Below, piece by piece: positions 40,585-54,100 of a stretch of 64,000 nt of DNA (its first letter is position 1; each line of letters starts with the position of its first letter). The notes beneath the pieces are model-generated. The model made no database searches. It saw only the letters and a program-made list of their open reading frames with translations, and was not told where the DNA came from. Source of the DNA: Strigamia acuminata (lineage: Eukaryota; Arthropoda; Chilopoda; Geophilomorpha; Linotaeniidae). Position numbers and translations under genes: made by a program. Where the stretch lies: NCBI GenBank assembly GCA_949358305.1, contig OX442319.1:14012001-14076000 (forward strand), read 5' to 3'.

Positions 40585-43022
40585 TTACACGAATTTAAGT
40601 ACCCAAGCCCACTGTGATGGTAAGAGCGGTGGAGGCACGAGTGGAAATTCAATCTCGACGCCTACTATCTCATTCGCTTTCCACTTCAACGATCCAGACA
40701 AACCCAACATGGACACATCTCTGACGTCTCTTGCATCAACTGCTCCCAACAACAAACTGTTTGTTGTTGGCCATTTCAAAACAAACGCATAAACGGTGAG
40801 GAAAAAATCCTTCTTCGACGTATACCTAATAAACCGACAAAATTAAAATTAATCCAACAAACTTAACAACAAAGCACATACCAAACATCATCGGCTAAAC
40901 CATCACTTTGATGAGTCCATGGAATGCTCCCATACACGGCTTCACCGTTCACCTTCAACCACGATCCCAACTGCCGAAGACGCTCTTCGAAGATGGGTAA
41001 AATTCGCCCATCGTGCGTTGCTCCAATATTCAGCAACAAATTTCCACCGCAACTGTGGATAAATGCATAAATGCATAGGAATTATTTTTATTCAATAAAA
41101 AGTGGAAATTGGCTATAAACGCATATTTTCCGAAAATCAAAAATAAATGCATAAATCGCCATTTTTCCAAGAAAAAATAGCGATTTGTGTCTTTTTTTAA
41201 CGATAGTTAACATGTACGTATCAATTTTTACATCAAGAACACTTTGAAATGGCATTAAGTTGTTATCTAACACCTGATTTCACTCGAATAAATTTTTTTG
41301 TTTTGCATATTTTTATTTTTATTTTGCATAAATATCCGAGGGCCAATTTAATAATTACCTGATGGTTGTTGCTAGGTCTCTGATTAAATCATTAATAGTG
41401 AGGTAATGGCTTAGCTGGGCGTTTCTTCGATAGCCCCACGAACTGGAATCTATCGTCATGCAGTTCTCCCACTTATGGCTTTGAAGGACCCCTGTAAATC
41501 AATAATAACAACGTCAAGTATTTCTCAACATTTTATTCACACTTGCCCGGATTGAATTTGTCTGTGCAAGTGTAATATCCGCCATGCTTGCATAATGTCC
41601 CAGTGCCCCATCTGTCGTTCGTCACAACCACATCTTTCACGGGACTAGAACAAAATTTTAAAAAAAAAATTATCATTAACTGTTAACGGCTTCGATCAAT
41701 GACTCGCCTCTCATTAAAAAGCCAAGCGAGGAAACCTTTGCTGTCCCAATATGTGTCCGGCGCTTCCCACTCGCCGTCCGACCAAACAACCGATGGTTTG
41801 TATTGCTCAACCAATTCCTTTAATTCTGGCATTGTTTTAGTCTTGGATTAAATGGATATGAAAATTAAAATATTGTCATACATGTTATACCTGATACTTA
41901 CAGTGACAAAGTAATTGGTCGTGAAGTTATTGGCTTTATCTTGTAAGTACAAAGGATGGTACCACTCCATGAGCGAATGGTAAAGTCCGAAAACCAGATC
42001 CGTACGGTTGCGAATTGATTTCGCCAGCTCGCCTATTCGCGAACGATAAAAGCACTGTTGTGTAAATTAACTGAGTAAGGTAACGTCGTTTTTACTGGTT
42101 CGTCGTTTTTAGTCAGTACGGATTTTTTTTCAATGAGAATCGAACCGAAACATGTTAAAAAATAGCATTTTTAGATGCCAAAAATGTAGGAAATTGGCCT
42201 AAATTTCTATACATGTACCCAAATTGTATTATTGGAACACCGGTTATACGAACGAACAGCCGTAAGTTTTATTTATTGCTTTTTTGTACCGATTTTTATC
42301 AATTTTTTAAATCTTTTTAAATCTTTTACTTATTTTTATTTTTATTTTTTATTTTTATTTTTATTTTTATTTTTATTTTTACTTATTTTTACTTATTTTT
42401 ACTTATTTTTAATGGTTTTTTCTTAATGATTTTCTTTATTTTAATTTTTTTTAAACGATTTTCACCTATTTTCACCTATTTTTCACTCACTCTGCCTACA
42501 CCATACCTAACAAATCCCTATGGGGTCCAACATCCATCGAATTCCAATTGGACGAAAACTTGGACGGCCACATGGTGTATCCTTCGTGGTGCTTGCTCGT
42601 CAAGACAACGTATCTGTAATTTCAATCAAATTACTCGATGTTTCTTCGCATAAATGTGGAAAAACTAACTTGGCACCAGAAGCCTGGAATAAATCAGCCC
42701 AGAAATCTGGATCATAAAATTCTGCTGTAAACATTGGAGCAAAATCTGGATATTTGAAGCTGGGCTTGTAGTTTAGCTGCATTAATGTGATTGCAAATGG
42801 GTTGTTCTGGTTCACCCAGGCATTCCAGAACCACTCTGAACCGTAACTTGGAACTGAAAAAACGCCCCAATGAATGAAAATTCCAAATTTTGCATGGTCG
42901 TACCATGGTGGCAATGGCCGTGCATCCAAAGATTCCCACGTGGGCTCGTATTGCGAGTGAATAAGGGTTAGGTCGGCTGCCAGGAGCAGCAGAATGCAAT
43001 GACCTATCGATTTTAGCTCCAT
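40585..43022 (-). CDS. FUCA1: Tissue alpha-L-fucosidase (GH29), 8 exons, two GC-AG introns
   Basis: Exons in genome order (minus strand): 40585-40825, 40882-41052, 41359-41491, 41547-41644, 41708-41841, 41902-42032, 42507-42613, 42670-43022. Phases all agree, giving 455 residues (human 466). A signal peptide is visible ([20 protein letters not shown]), so the enzyme is lysosomal or secreted; it removes alpha-L-fucose from glycans. Family landmarks are [68 protein letters not shown] (the Asp is the nucleophile in GH29), [17 protein letters not shown] and SSSWGYRRN. The introns after exons 41708-41841 and 41547-41644 have GC donors (AG|GCGAGT and GG|GCAAGT); no GT site keeps the frame. It is head to head with RNF121. 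Confidence 0.96.
42300..42480. repeat. ATTTTT low-complexity tract in a FUCA1 intron
   Basis: (TTTTTA)n and related runs. It creates a spurious frame rich in Phe, Tyr and Leu. Confidence 0.8.
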
Positions 43023-43540
43023 TTTTGTGGTAAATGGTTTGATTTTTGTGTTTTTCCCGCTTTTTGGTTGGTAAGAGCTTCAGGTTGTCACGTGGCCGTT
43101 TGCTCGTGGCGTAGAAGTTTGCGGAGTTTGACAGCTGGAAATAAAAAATTGTAAGGAATTGTTTCAAGGTTTATTTTTTTTTCGTTTGAATGATCACCTG
43201 ACGTGAGATGATGTTTGCAGGATCCATTACTCATTGCTGACAGGCGGAAATTTGACGGCAAGTCGCTTAAACGGGATTGTACTGGGTTGTGTGAAAACCT
43301 GAACGGATGTTTGGAATGGAACATTTGGTTTTTTTTACCGATTTTTTAGTAGAAATGTTTGCTTAAAAAGAATAATTTAATAAAATTTCACGAATTGTTT
43401 ATAATTCAAGATAATGTTTAAATAATGTGGAAAGTATTTTTTTTTTGTTTTTAATATTCCGTTTTTCGGAAAATGTGATGCCGGCCACAGATTAGAAAAA
43501 TTCTTCTATAATCTGTGGACTCGGCTCCTCCTCAAACAAC
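43023..43540. promoter_or_regulatory. Head-to-head promoter region of FUCA1 and RNF121
   Basis: 518 bp separate the two start codons. There is a palindrome AAAAATTCTTCTATAATCTGTGG beside CCACAGATTAGAAAAATTCT (43484-43517), which could form a strong hairpin just before RNF121. No TATA box is obvious for either gene. Confidence 0.45.
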
Positions 43541-45552
<2,012 letters not shown>

Positions 45553-46043
45553 AAAGTCTCTATTTTGTTTTAGAATTGTATTTTTTAATATATTAATTAT
45601 GCAGATTAATTTTACCATACTACATTATACGTTTAATCATATTGTTTATATATTTTATTTATTTATTTATACGTTCGCTCGATTTGAATACCAAAATAAA
45701 TTATACACTTTGCATTTTCCAATGAAAAGTTTCATCTTTTTCAGTAAATTCTCATTATTTTCCATTATTTACACTACATAAATTACATTTTATCATCTAA
45801 CTTTATATTTTTAGGTGAAAATTTGAATAACGTAGAGAAAAATTGAAATTTTAGCTTCAAAATGCAAATTATGATTAGTCCTACCAGCTGTGTGTGATCC
45901 TGAGCGCCGTGCTCTGCAGAGAAGCACCAAGGCGCCGCTTCTTACACCGACAAATCCCGTTTCTCATTAACGAAATGTAGACGTCAAAAATCGGCAATAA
46001 GAGCCCAAAATATCATACACGATAACGTCGAACAAACGTACAG

Positions 46044-46052
46044 TATATAAAA
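46044..46052 (+). promoter_or_regulatory. TATA box of the DnaJ-type zinc motif gene, left copy
   Basis: TATATAAAA lies 31 bp before the upstream ORF and 111 bp before the main ATG. The same site is at 59087-59095. Confidence 0.55.
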
Positions 46053-46074
46053 CGTTGCGGTTACGTGCAGCAAG

Positions 46075-46158
46075 ATGGATATTCGTATAAATATCAAAGG
46101 CGAACACTTTCAGTTCATTCCATCTTCGTTCGACTTCCCGAAAACACCATTGAAATGA
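46075..46158 (+). CDS. Upstream ORF (27 codons) overlapping the main start, left copy
   Basis: ATG at 46075 (MDIRINIKGEHF) runs to a TGA at 46156-46158 whose TG is shared with the main ATG at 46155 (ATGA overlap). This arrangement allows termination-coupled reinitiation. Equivalent positions in the right copy are 59118-59201. Confidence 0.4.
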   Translation: MDIRINIKGEHFQFIPSSFDFPKTPLK

Positions 46159-46685
46159 ACAAGAACGGAGATAAACGTAAACAGGCGGTGAAACGACGCA
46201 ATGATGACTATGCGGAGGAAAGGGCGAAGCGGGCGAAGGTTGAGTGGACGACGTGCAGCATGTGCGAAGGAATGGGCTATTGGCGAGTGGGAGCTTGGTT
46301 GCTGCCATGTTTCAATTGCTTCGGCACGAAGGAGCGGCCGCTGCACGAGGAGTTGGAGCCGGGTTTGGCCGTGTTCGCGAAGCATTCCGAGGACGTTCCT
46401 CGTCCCTGGTGTCGACAGTGGGATTTCGAACAAACTTATTCGCCGTTTGAGGAACAAGCTTCGTCGTGTTCGGCACCGGAACGAGACGAAGTTAAGGAAG
46501 CGGAGATTGCGAAGCAAAAATTTCTTCGGAAGGTTTTGGACAATTGGGAGAGGTTGGTGGACGAAGAAGTGGAAAAACAGAGAATTGAATCGGAAGCAAA
46601 GGATCTCACTCAACTGCAGGAATACGAGACTGATGAGACTGAAACTGAGATTGAGTTTGAGACAGATTCAGATGAGGAAGATTAA
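46155..46685 (+). CDS. Single-exon zinc-motif protein (C-x2-C-x-G-x-G), relative of gypsy ORF3, left copy
   Basis: The 176-residue frame starts at ATG 46155 (MNKNGDKRKQAVKRRNDDY), a basic nuclear-localisation-like head. Then comes EWTTCSMCEGMGYWRVGAWL followed by LPCFNCFG, with cysteines at 34, 37, 52 and 55, so one zinc site of the DnaJ central-domain type is likely. The C-terminal 60 residues form a charged helix and an acidic tail (ETETEIEFETDSDEED). The third ORF of the neighbouring gypsy element has the same arrangement (EWVQCPVCNGFGY...IPCMNCGG). No intron is needed. It could be a host gene, or a gene left by an older retroelement. An identical frame is at 59198-59728. Confidence 0.75.
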   Translation: MNKNGDKRKQAVKRRNDDYAEERAKRAKVEWTTCSMCEGMGYWRVGAWLLPCFNCFGTKERPLHEELEPGLAVFAKHSEDVPRPWCRQWDFEQTYSPFEEQASSCSAPERDEVKEAEIAKQKFLRKVLDNWERLVDEEVEKQRIESEAKDLTQLQEYETDETETEIEFETDSDEED

Positions 46686-46695
46686 GTTATGCGTC

Positions 46696-47320
46696 TGTGA
46701 CCAGCTGCCCCTGCGCACGGGTCGCTGCACTGCAACGGCAATGCACTTGGCGCAGCTCCAGCGCCTCTCGTATCTCGCGCAGCCTGTTGCGGTCCCCCGC
46801 AACCAGGTGGAGCTGCGGGCCTTTGGTCAAGCAGGATCGGGCCCCGGAAGTCGCCCTTCCGGAAGTGGTTGGTCCCCGTAGGGACAAGAGAGTTGTTGAT
46901 CAACCAGCAAGGCGAACGGTCGCATCGCGACCGCCTCCGAAACTGGCTGCAAAGATAACCCGAACTATCGGCGTGGCGACGTTGTCGCCCGCCGGGACCT
47001 GAGCGTCCAGTTGCGCCACGTCCGCCGGACGTTAACCGTAACTTCGGCGGCGTGGCCCAAAACCGATTACCGACCTCGTGTGTCATGGCGGCCGATGGCC
47101 GCCGTGCCACGCGGTCTGATTAGGGGCGGTTCGAAGGAACCGCCGCCTTGGGAAATACACTATGGGACACTACAATCATACCCCTAGACATCTAATAAAG
47201 CCATAACTAAAACTATATTGTGTCTCCGTGTATTTCGTGGTTTGTTTTATCGTGTGTGTTGCGTCCAGCGCCTCCGTGGCTCTCCCCCGACCACGTGGCG
47301 TCCGTCCGAACACTCACAAT
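46696..47320 (+). repeat. 5' LTR of the gypsy element
   Basis: It starts TGTGACCAGCTGCCCCTGCG and ends GAACACTCACAAT. An AATAAA follows ATCATACCCCTAGACATCT near 47191-47196. The LTR is GC-rich and throws long chance frames on both strands. The next bases, TGTGGGCCCGTCCAGGAT, sit where a primer binding site belongs and resemble, imperfectly, the tRNA-Pro-type site TGGGGGCTCGTCCGGGA. Confidence 0.92.
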
Positions 47321-49538
47321 TGTGGGCCCGTCCAGGATTTTGAATTCTCTTGCGAATACTATTCTAATTTACTGATTGTGCGAAGCACAATATTAAATGA
47401 ATTTTTTCTTTCAACTAGAGGGGGAAATTTCCTTGGTCATGATTGTGACAGGGGGTCAGCAGGCGAAACGGCCGCTAATCGCTGACCATTGGACCCTGAT
47501 CAGACAAAAATTGGTGGCTTTGCATGTCCAGCTTGCCTGGGTACTGGCAAGCCGGGACTTACACTAGCCACACTTTCCAACGGTCTTCTATTCCTTTCTA
47601 GCTTAGCCTAAAAAACTGAGTGGTTGGGAGGGGAATATAATTCCAAACCTTCTTTATTATTTTTATTTCTTGGTGCGCAGCCCAAGTAAAAGTAATGGGA
47701 CAGTCTGCAGCGTATTCAAACTCGATTCGTGGAGGAGGCGCGCTGGTGGCCACCAGCAAACCAAATCCCACGGGGGAGAAGCGGTCATATTCCAGGTGCC
47801 ACGCTGCAATCACTGGTTCCATTATGGGCCGGGCGAGGAGGCGATGTTGAACTGAGCTTTGAGTGACACCAAATTTCTTGTAGGACGTTTAGTCGCTTGG
47901 ATGCAGGTTGCTAGCTTAGTGGTCGCTGGCGCGGGAACAGTCACGTGCGGTGAGTTGGCGTGTAGTTGGACCCGAGTAGCAGCGAAGTGTCCGCACACAT
48001 GGGAAGACTGCCTTGATTTTTGTTGCGACTCATAATTTATGGGTTGCGTTGTGGCTGCTCAAGGCGCTCATCCGGGTTCACATCGGTCATAATCCTACCC
48101 TGTCCCGTGTACTGGTTGGTAGGCAACTGCAAGTTAACGTATTTAACCCAAGAGTTGCTGAAATTGGGACACGGACAGCAGGGAGAGCTGCCGGAGGTAC
48201 GGGGATACCGATGGTGAAGTGCTCAAATGGTACAGAGAGTTCGTTAGGGCGTAGGAACGATATCTGTGCGTTCAGGTAGCTACCAACTTTGAAAAAAGAT
48301 TGGGAATCTAGCCTGTAACTTTTGTTTCTGAATTTTATTCACTCTTGCTTGATTTCTGGGCTACTGCAGTTTGTTAAAGGACTGTGCTCGAACCACAGTC
48401 TGGAGCAATCTCTGTAATTTGGAAATTAGTTGTTTTTACATCTTTTTCATTTTTTACTTTTTCTCTAAACTTCCCTATCTATGATTTTCATGGTTTTCTT
48501 GGGACTCCACACCTGACAGCGGTAATAATCACCTCAAATGCCGGGTTGTATACAGCGTCAAATGGAGGGCGATATGGCTTCACAATGGCGGCTGAAGGGT
48601 GGGACCCAAGGCGACTAGGGACAGAAGATGCATTTCCTTTTTACTTTAAGTGCAACTGACTGTTCCACAAAAAACACCATTTCATTGGGATGAACAGACA
48701 TCTCAGTGTAGGCACGTTTCTGTCGAAAGGCAGCCTCGTGCAGACTGGAATGAGTCTCCGAAAGGGGTGAGCGGGCGCGTTTGTTGGTCTCTTGGGGCAG
48801 AAGAAGAGATTGCAACAATATCCCCGTAGTGTAAATATCTGCAAAAAACCTTCTGCTAAAAATTGGAACTTTTTGAGTGTCTTTTAGATTAAAAAACACC
48901 CAGTATTTTGTAATTTTTTATTTTTTATTTTCTTATCTTTCTTCCTCTGTTTCTTCTTGCGAGGCATCAAGAATCGGTTTGTCTGCGCGCTAGCGCGGTT
49001 TGATTTTGTTATTTGTTGCCAACAATGATAAAATTAACTGGTTTGAAAATTTCGAAGTTCTACAGACATGATTTCGTGCTTTTTTAGAAAAGCACAAAAG
49101 TCATGTTTTTGTGGAATCAGACCATTTTGATCTGGTTCAGAACTTCTAGTTCCAAACAAATTTCTATTTGCTTTCAAAAAATGTTGTTTCTCTTCAGAAA
49201 TGGAGAAAATTCGGCATTTATATTGGTCAAAGTTTTATTTTTTGTCAAAAAATCAAGATGGCGACCTGAAAACAATAGAAAAACATGTGGAAATCTCGGA
49301 ATTTTCGAGAATGATTGGAATTTTAAATTTTGACATTTTCTTGGAACTCTGGGAAATCAATTCCATGAATTAATTTAATTTTTCTACCAATGGGAAACCA
49401 GGGGGGGGAAGTGACATCACTAATCCCTCTCCCAAGAATGGCTACTTGAGCCTAATCTCCTGTCTCCTCATTGGTCGTGACTTAATTCCACTTGTTCACC
49501 TTGCAAGCTGCGGTCCTGCTTTTGGTCACATTGTGTCA
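47321..49538 (+). other. 2.2-kb untranslated leader of the gypsy element
   Basis: No conserved domain or long frame is seen before the gag ATG. GGTCAGCAGGCGAAACGGCC...GCTGACC (47453-47486) can fold into a hairpin. Such a long leader could carry packaging or internal initiation signals; that is inference. Confidence 0.6.
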
Positions 49539-51140
49539 ATGCCAGCGACCAGAACTGGTAAGACCACGTGGGACTCTCCTGCACCTAATTCTTTCACACC
49601 CGCAACGGATTCAGATTTGAACGACTCGGATAACAATTCGATTGCTTCTTCAAACGACAATATGTCAGTCCCTAAAGTTAAATTGTTGGATCAAGCGATG
49701 CTTGAAACGACTTGCAACGTCTTTAATCTAGTTATCGATGATATGACAACCTACGAAGTGTGGGAAGACACGCTTCTGAAAGTAGCCGATCACTTGGTGG
49801 AACTCCAAGACAAATCGGATAGCACTATGCGTCAATTAACGCAAACGCGCACGGAATTCGGTGATATTAGCGACCGGTTAACTCATGCTTTGCAGGAGTT
49901 AGACTCTGCGAAATTATCGAATGAAAGCTTGTTGAAGATGATAGCTAGTCAAAAAGCTATCGTTGACAGCGTGGTGGCGGCTGGACAATCGAATTTGAGA
50001 GCACAATCTGCAATCTCAAACACGATTTCTCCCACCGTGACAACACCAAACTCTGGATCCAGCACAGGCTCAACGCCTACGACTGGAAATCCTCTTTTTC
50101 TGGCTTGGGGAGAAAAGTTTCTTCACAAAACTGACCAGGCTATGCCTGCTCCCAGGCCAATGGATGAAGTAGAGCTAAGTAAACGAGTCAAATCCATTGG
50201 AATTGAAGCGTTTGCAGGGGACAAAACGAAAGCTAAGTCTTTCCTTATTGATTTAAAACGTTCTCTACGCTTTGCTTTGCCCTATCTGAACCAAGTGCTT
50301 GCTGAGCATTTGTTTAAGTTTTTCCGAGGAGATGCGGCCACATGGTTCTCTTCTCATGCCAAAACGAATTGGGAGGAATTCGAACATGAATTTATCACCC
50401 ATTTTCGTCCGAGCGATGCGCTGCTTTTAGCAGAAATTGCTAAAACACAGCAACTGTCTCATGAGTCTGCCACCCAAGTGGTGATAAGACTCGAGAAGTT
50501 ATACGCTCAATTGACTATTCCTGTGCACGAGAGCCAGCAAATTCAAAAAGTGCTGGCAATTCTGCGCCCAGCGGCCAAGAACATGGTCGCAAATGCCATT
50601 AATTTGGAGAACACTTGGGCGTCGCTCAGGAAAGCTTGCATTGCTACGGAGGCCGCGATTATAAATCAGGAAACTGTGACAAATGCAGCAATCATCGAGG
50701 CGGCAAAAACAGAAACTGTTACGCCAATTCAAAAATCCAACCAGCAAATGGTAACAATACCAAATGCTGCGGGTGGAGATAAACCGAAATTTGTTCCGTT
50801 TGGATTGAGAAATCCAAACAATAGAACACTGTTCCCTGCGCCTAAAAATGCTGCGATAGCAGCAACAAAGGCCGCAGAAGGCAACGAGAAGGCGCTAGTC
50901 CCGAGCAATAGGCTCAAAGACTATGCGACCAAACCAAGAGTTGGCGGTTGCTGGGGCTGCGGTGGCGCACACTTTGAAAGGGATTGCCCCCTTAAAGTGG
51001 AAGCCGCTAAAGCAGCAATGGAAACAATCGCCGCTGCCCAACACAGCATGATGCAGGCTATGCTTGCAGCCAATGAATTTGGTGGCTGGCCTGAAATGTC
51101 GGGAAACGAGGAGTCGCAGTCGACAGAAACCCCCGAGTAA
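49539..51140 (+). CDS. gag: Gypsy gag polyprotein
   Basis: The first ATG of the frame, at 49539 (MPATRTGKTTWDSPAP), gives 533 residues; the frame is open from 49446 but without ATG. The first third is helical with a coiled-coil-like stretch (KVADHLVELQDKSDSTMRQL). A Ser/Thr-rich linker follows, then the capsid-like core: IEAFAGDKTKAKSFLIDLKR, LFKFFRGDAATWFSSHAKT and WEEFEHEFITHFRPSD. Near the end is one zinc knuckle, CWGCGGAHFERDC (C-x2-C-x3-H-x4-C). The last 46 bases overlap the pol frame. Confidence 0.93.
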   Translation: MPATRTGKTTWDSPAPNSFTPATDSDLNDSDNNSIASSNDNMSVPKVKLLDQAMLETTCNVFNLVIDDMTTYEVWEDTLLKVADHLVELQDKSDSTMRQLTQTRTEFGDISDRLTHALQELDSAKLSNESLLKMIASQKAIVDSVVAAGQSNLRAQSAISNTISPTVTTPNSGSSTGSTPTTGNPLFLAWGEKFLHKTDQAMPAPRPMDEVELSKRVKSIGIEAFAGDKTKAKSFLIDLKRSLRFALPYLNQVLAEHLFKFFRGDAATWFSSHAKTNWEEFEHEFITHFRPSDALLLAEIAKTQQLSHESATQVVIRLEKLYAQLTIPVHESQQIQKVLAILRPAAKNMVANAINLENTWASLRKACIATEAAIINQETVTNAAIIEAAKTETVTPIQKSNQQMVTIPNAAGGDKPKFVPFGLRNPNNRTLFPAPKNAAIAATKAAEGNEKALVPSNRLKDYATKPRVGGCWGCGGAHFERDCPLKVEAAKAAMETIAAAQHSMMQAMLAANEFGGWPEMSGNEESQSTETPE

Positions 51141-51155
51141 CTGACGACTGCGCTC
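51101..51155 (+). promoter_or_regulatory. -1 ribosomal frameshift signal between gag and pol
   Basis: GGGAAAC at 51101-51107 lies in the gag frame as G-GGA-AAC, a classic -1 slippery heptamer. Pol is in the -1 frame, open from 51095. Seven bases later begins an 8-bp perfect stem, CGCAGTCG (51115-51122) with CGACTGCG (51145-51152), which can extend by GAG-CTC around a bulged T. The gag stop lies in the loop. This predicts a Gag-Pol fusion as a minor product. Confidence 0.85.
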
Positions 51156-51175
51156 TTACTATAGTGTTGATTCCA

Positions 51176-54100
51176 ATGGAAGAGGACATGGAGGATGCTC
51201 TATTTGATGACATTTCATCCACAGAGCCAGATCCTCGCGTGGTTTTTTCCACAGAACCTGAAATCGACCATGTAAACGTTGCTTTAAAGACAGGAAAGAG
51301 TATTACTCCCCTGCCTTACTTCAAAGCAACACTAAACGGTTTAAAGGTCACCGCTCTGATGGATTCTGGGGCAACCCACAGGTACATCAGCGGGGGAATG
51401 CTTAAAAAGCTAAACCTCTTGCACTTTATGACTCCATTTTTAGAAAATCGAGTTGTATACACTGGCGATAGGCCAACACGTCCAATCGGGACAATCACGC
51501 TGTCACTCAAGTGGCGGGGTGGCGAAATCCCTGTGACATTTACTGTTCTTCCATCAGCTTCCAAATTTATATTATTAGGTTGCTCTTGGATTATCGAAAA
51601 TAGGATTGTTCTCAATCTAACAGATCGAGAATATTTCTTTCTTGATTTTCCACATGACACATTTCCCTTCGACGACCCACCATCGCCTGAAGAACTTGGA
51701 AATGCAATAATGGATCGATGGGATGCTTTGGTTGCAGAATCAAAGTCACCTTCTGTCTCCACGGCTGATTTGAGCCAGAGACTGTTAGCAAAAAGCAATT
51801 TGTCACCAAGGCAGAGATCTCAAATCTTAACTCTTGTAGAAAAATACAGACATGTGTTTAGTGACAAAGCTGGCTGCCACCCCACGTTGGAACATCCAAT
51901 TCCGACTGGAGATGCGCCTTCATTTCGATGCAAAGACCGACCAATGAATCCCAAGAAAGCTGAGATTTATCGCGAATTGGTTGCTGAATTGCTGAGAGAT
52001 GGTTGGGCCGAACCTTGCGAGGGGAGTTATAAAAATCCCCCCGTGATTGTTGCAAAGAAAGACGGAGGGTACCGCCTCTGTATTGACTTTCGCTGGCTAA
52101 ATAAAATCACAATTAAGGACGTCTATCAGATGCCCTCAATTTCTATGATTTTGGCCTGTTTAGGTGGAAAAAAGTTCTTTTCTACTTTGGATTTAACTAA
52201 AGGTTATTACCAAATAAAACTTAAACCAAGTGACAAGAAGAAAACTGCTTTTTCTACTTCTGATGGAACATACCAGTTTACTCGTATGCCTTTCGGACTG
52301 TGCAATGCACCCAGTGCGTTTCAGAGAATGATGGATCAAGTTCTTGGAACTGCACAACACAAGTGGGCACTCGCTTACCTCGATGATATTATCATCTTTA
52401 GCGACTCATTTGAAGAACACCTTCAGCATTTAGATGACATATTGTCAAAATTAGACAAAAATAAATTGACAGCGAGTCCGTCAAAGTCATTTATTTGCCC
52501 AGAAGAACTAAATTTTCTTGGTTTCACGATGTCAAATGGGAGTTACAGCCCAAACAACGACAAAGTGGAAGCAATTTTAAATTATCCGACCCCTTCCAGT
52601 ATAAAACAACTTCAGCGTTTTATTGGAATGGTGGGTTTCTATGCTGCTCTAATTCCAAAATTGAGTATTACTCAAAAACCATTCTTTGCCCTTCTAAAGA
52701 AAGATACAAAATGGGAATGGTCTGAAGAATGCAATGTTGCCTTCGAATATTTGAAAAATCAACTTGCAAAAGGAATTATGCTGCCTCTGCCTGATTTCGC
52801 ACGCAACTTCACCATCCATACAGATGCTAGTGGCGGCGGGCTCGGAGCTGTCCTCATGCAAATTGATGACCATGGTGCTTTAAGACCAGTTGCGTACGCC
52901 AGCAGAACTCTGCAAGGCGCGGAAAACAACTACAGCACCACCGATTTGGAATGTTTAGCTGTGGTTTGGGCGGTTGATAAGTTCAAGCCATACATTGAAT
53001 ATTCTGAGTACCAAGTTGAGACTGACCATCATGCTCTGAGATTTCTCATGACAATGGAAAATCCAGCTGGAAGACTGGCTAGGTGGGCAATGAAATTGCA
53101 GAATGAAAATTTCACCATCAAGTACCGGAAAGGCACCGACAATCAAGTCGCAGATGCCTTATCCAGAGTCTCTCTTGATAATGGCAATCCATTAGAAGGG
53201 AAAGCAACTCTAACTGAGATTATAGAGCCTGTTGCTCTGGCATATCTCACCAATGAGACCGATTACCCGATGTCTTTCGAGAACATTATATTACAGCAGC
53301 GTGCAGATAAACATCTTTCAAAACTAATCGAATGGTTGGAATTGGATGATGGACAACCTCGACCAGAACTTCCTAAGTTCTTGGAAGAAAGGCAGTACGA
53401 CTGCACACTCACTAGAAAAGGAATGCTTATTATTTATGCACCTTTTAAAACTGATTTCTTTGTGGAGGAAGAGGATTTGGGAATTGGATTTAAAATCTTT
53501 ATTCCACCATCTCTGCAACTCGCAGCACTTCAACTAATTCACGACCATCCGATGGCTGGTCACGGAGGAGTTGAAGTAACTCTAGAGCGATTGAAAAGAG
53601 TTTATTTCTGGCCTGGCATGCAAAAAGAAGTAAAACTTCATGTAGCAAGCTGCAATCGCTGCCAACGCTGCAAACCGATTCAGAGAAAACCAAAGGGATT
53701 GATGGTCCCAACTTCTCCAAAAATTGGTCGTTTTGAGAAGATAGGAATCGATCTAATAGGTCCATTACCTAGAACCTCGAACAGAAATCGCTTCATTCTA
53801 GTTGTGGTGGATTATGCCACCGGCTGGATGGAAGCTACACCGCTGAGATCCGCTAAAATGACTGCAATTGCACCAATTTTAAAACGATTTTTCAGCTGTC
53901 ATGGGTGCCCTCGTTTCATGTTGAGCGATAATGGCCCCCAATTCATTTCTGACGTGTTTCAGACTCTCTGTGACGATGCAGGGGTTGTACCAATTAAAGC
54001 AACGCCTTACCATCCCCAGACTAACCTGACTGAACGCGTAAACAGGAATATCAAGATTATGCTTCGAATTTTTACATTTGAGCACGATCACTGGGACAGA

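Larger units (their letters stand above)
45592..46695 (+). repeat. 1.1-kb segmental direct duplication, left copy
   Basis: This stretch is the same as 58635-59738 at a constant offset of 13043 bases; I found no difference in the lines compared. It includes the tail of the RNF121 3' UTR and one complete small gene. The left copy is followed at once by the gypsy 5' LTR; the right copy is preceded at once by a related LTR. Confidence 0.93.

Noticed and set aside
42232-42653. Hydrophobic frames rich in Phe and Tyr
   Set aside because: Product of an ATTTTT low-complexity tract inside a fucosidase intron.
46110-46613. 167-codon minus-strand frame and the 226-codon plus-strand frame at 46201 over the zinc-motif gene
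   Set aside because: Both overlap the 46155 gene. That frame has the conserved motif, a TATA box at a sensible distance and a relative in ORF3; the others have none of these.
46682-47110. Minus-strand frames of 140-160 codons in the gypsy LTRs (also 56812-57297)
   Set aside because: They lie antisense in GC-rich LTR sequence, recur only because the LTRs are repeats, and show no domain.
47321-47340. Exact tRNA match for the gypsy primer binding site
   Set aside because: TGTGGGCCCGTCCAGGAT is in the right place but matches the tRNA-Pro-type site only imperfectly, so I note a likely site without naming the tRNA.
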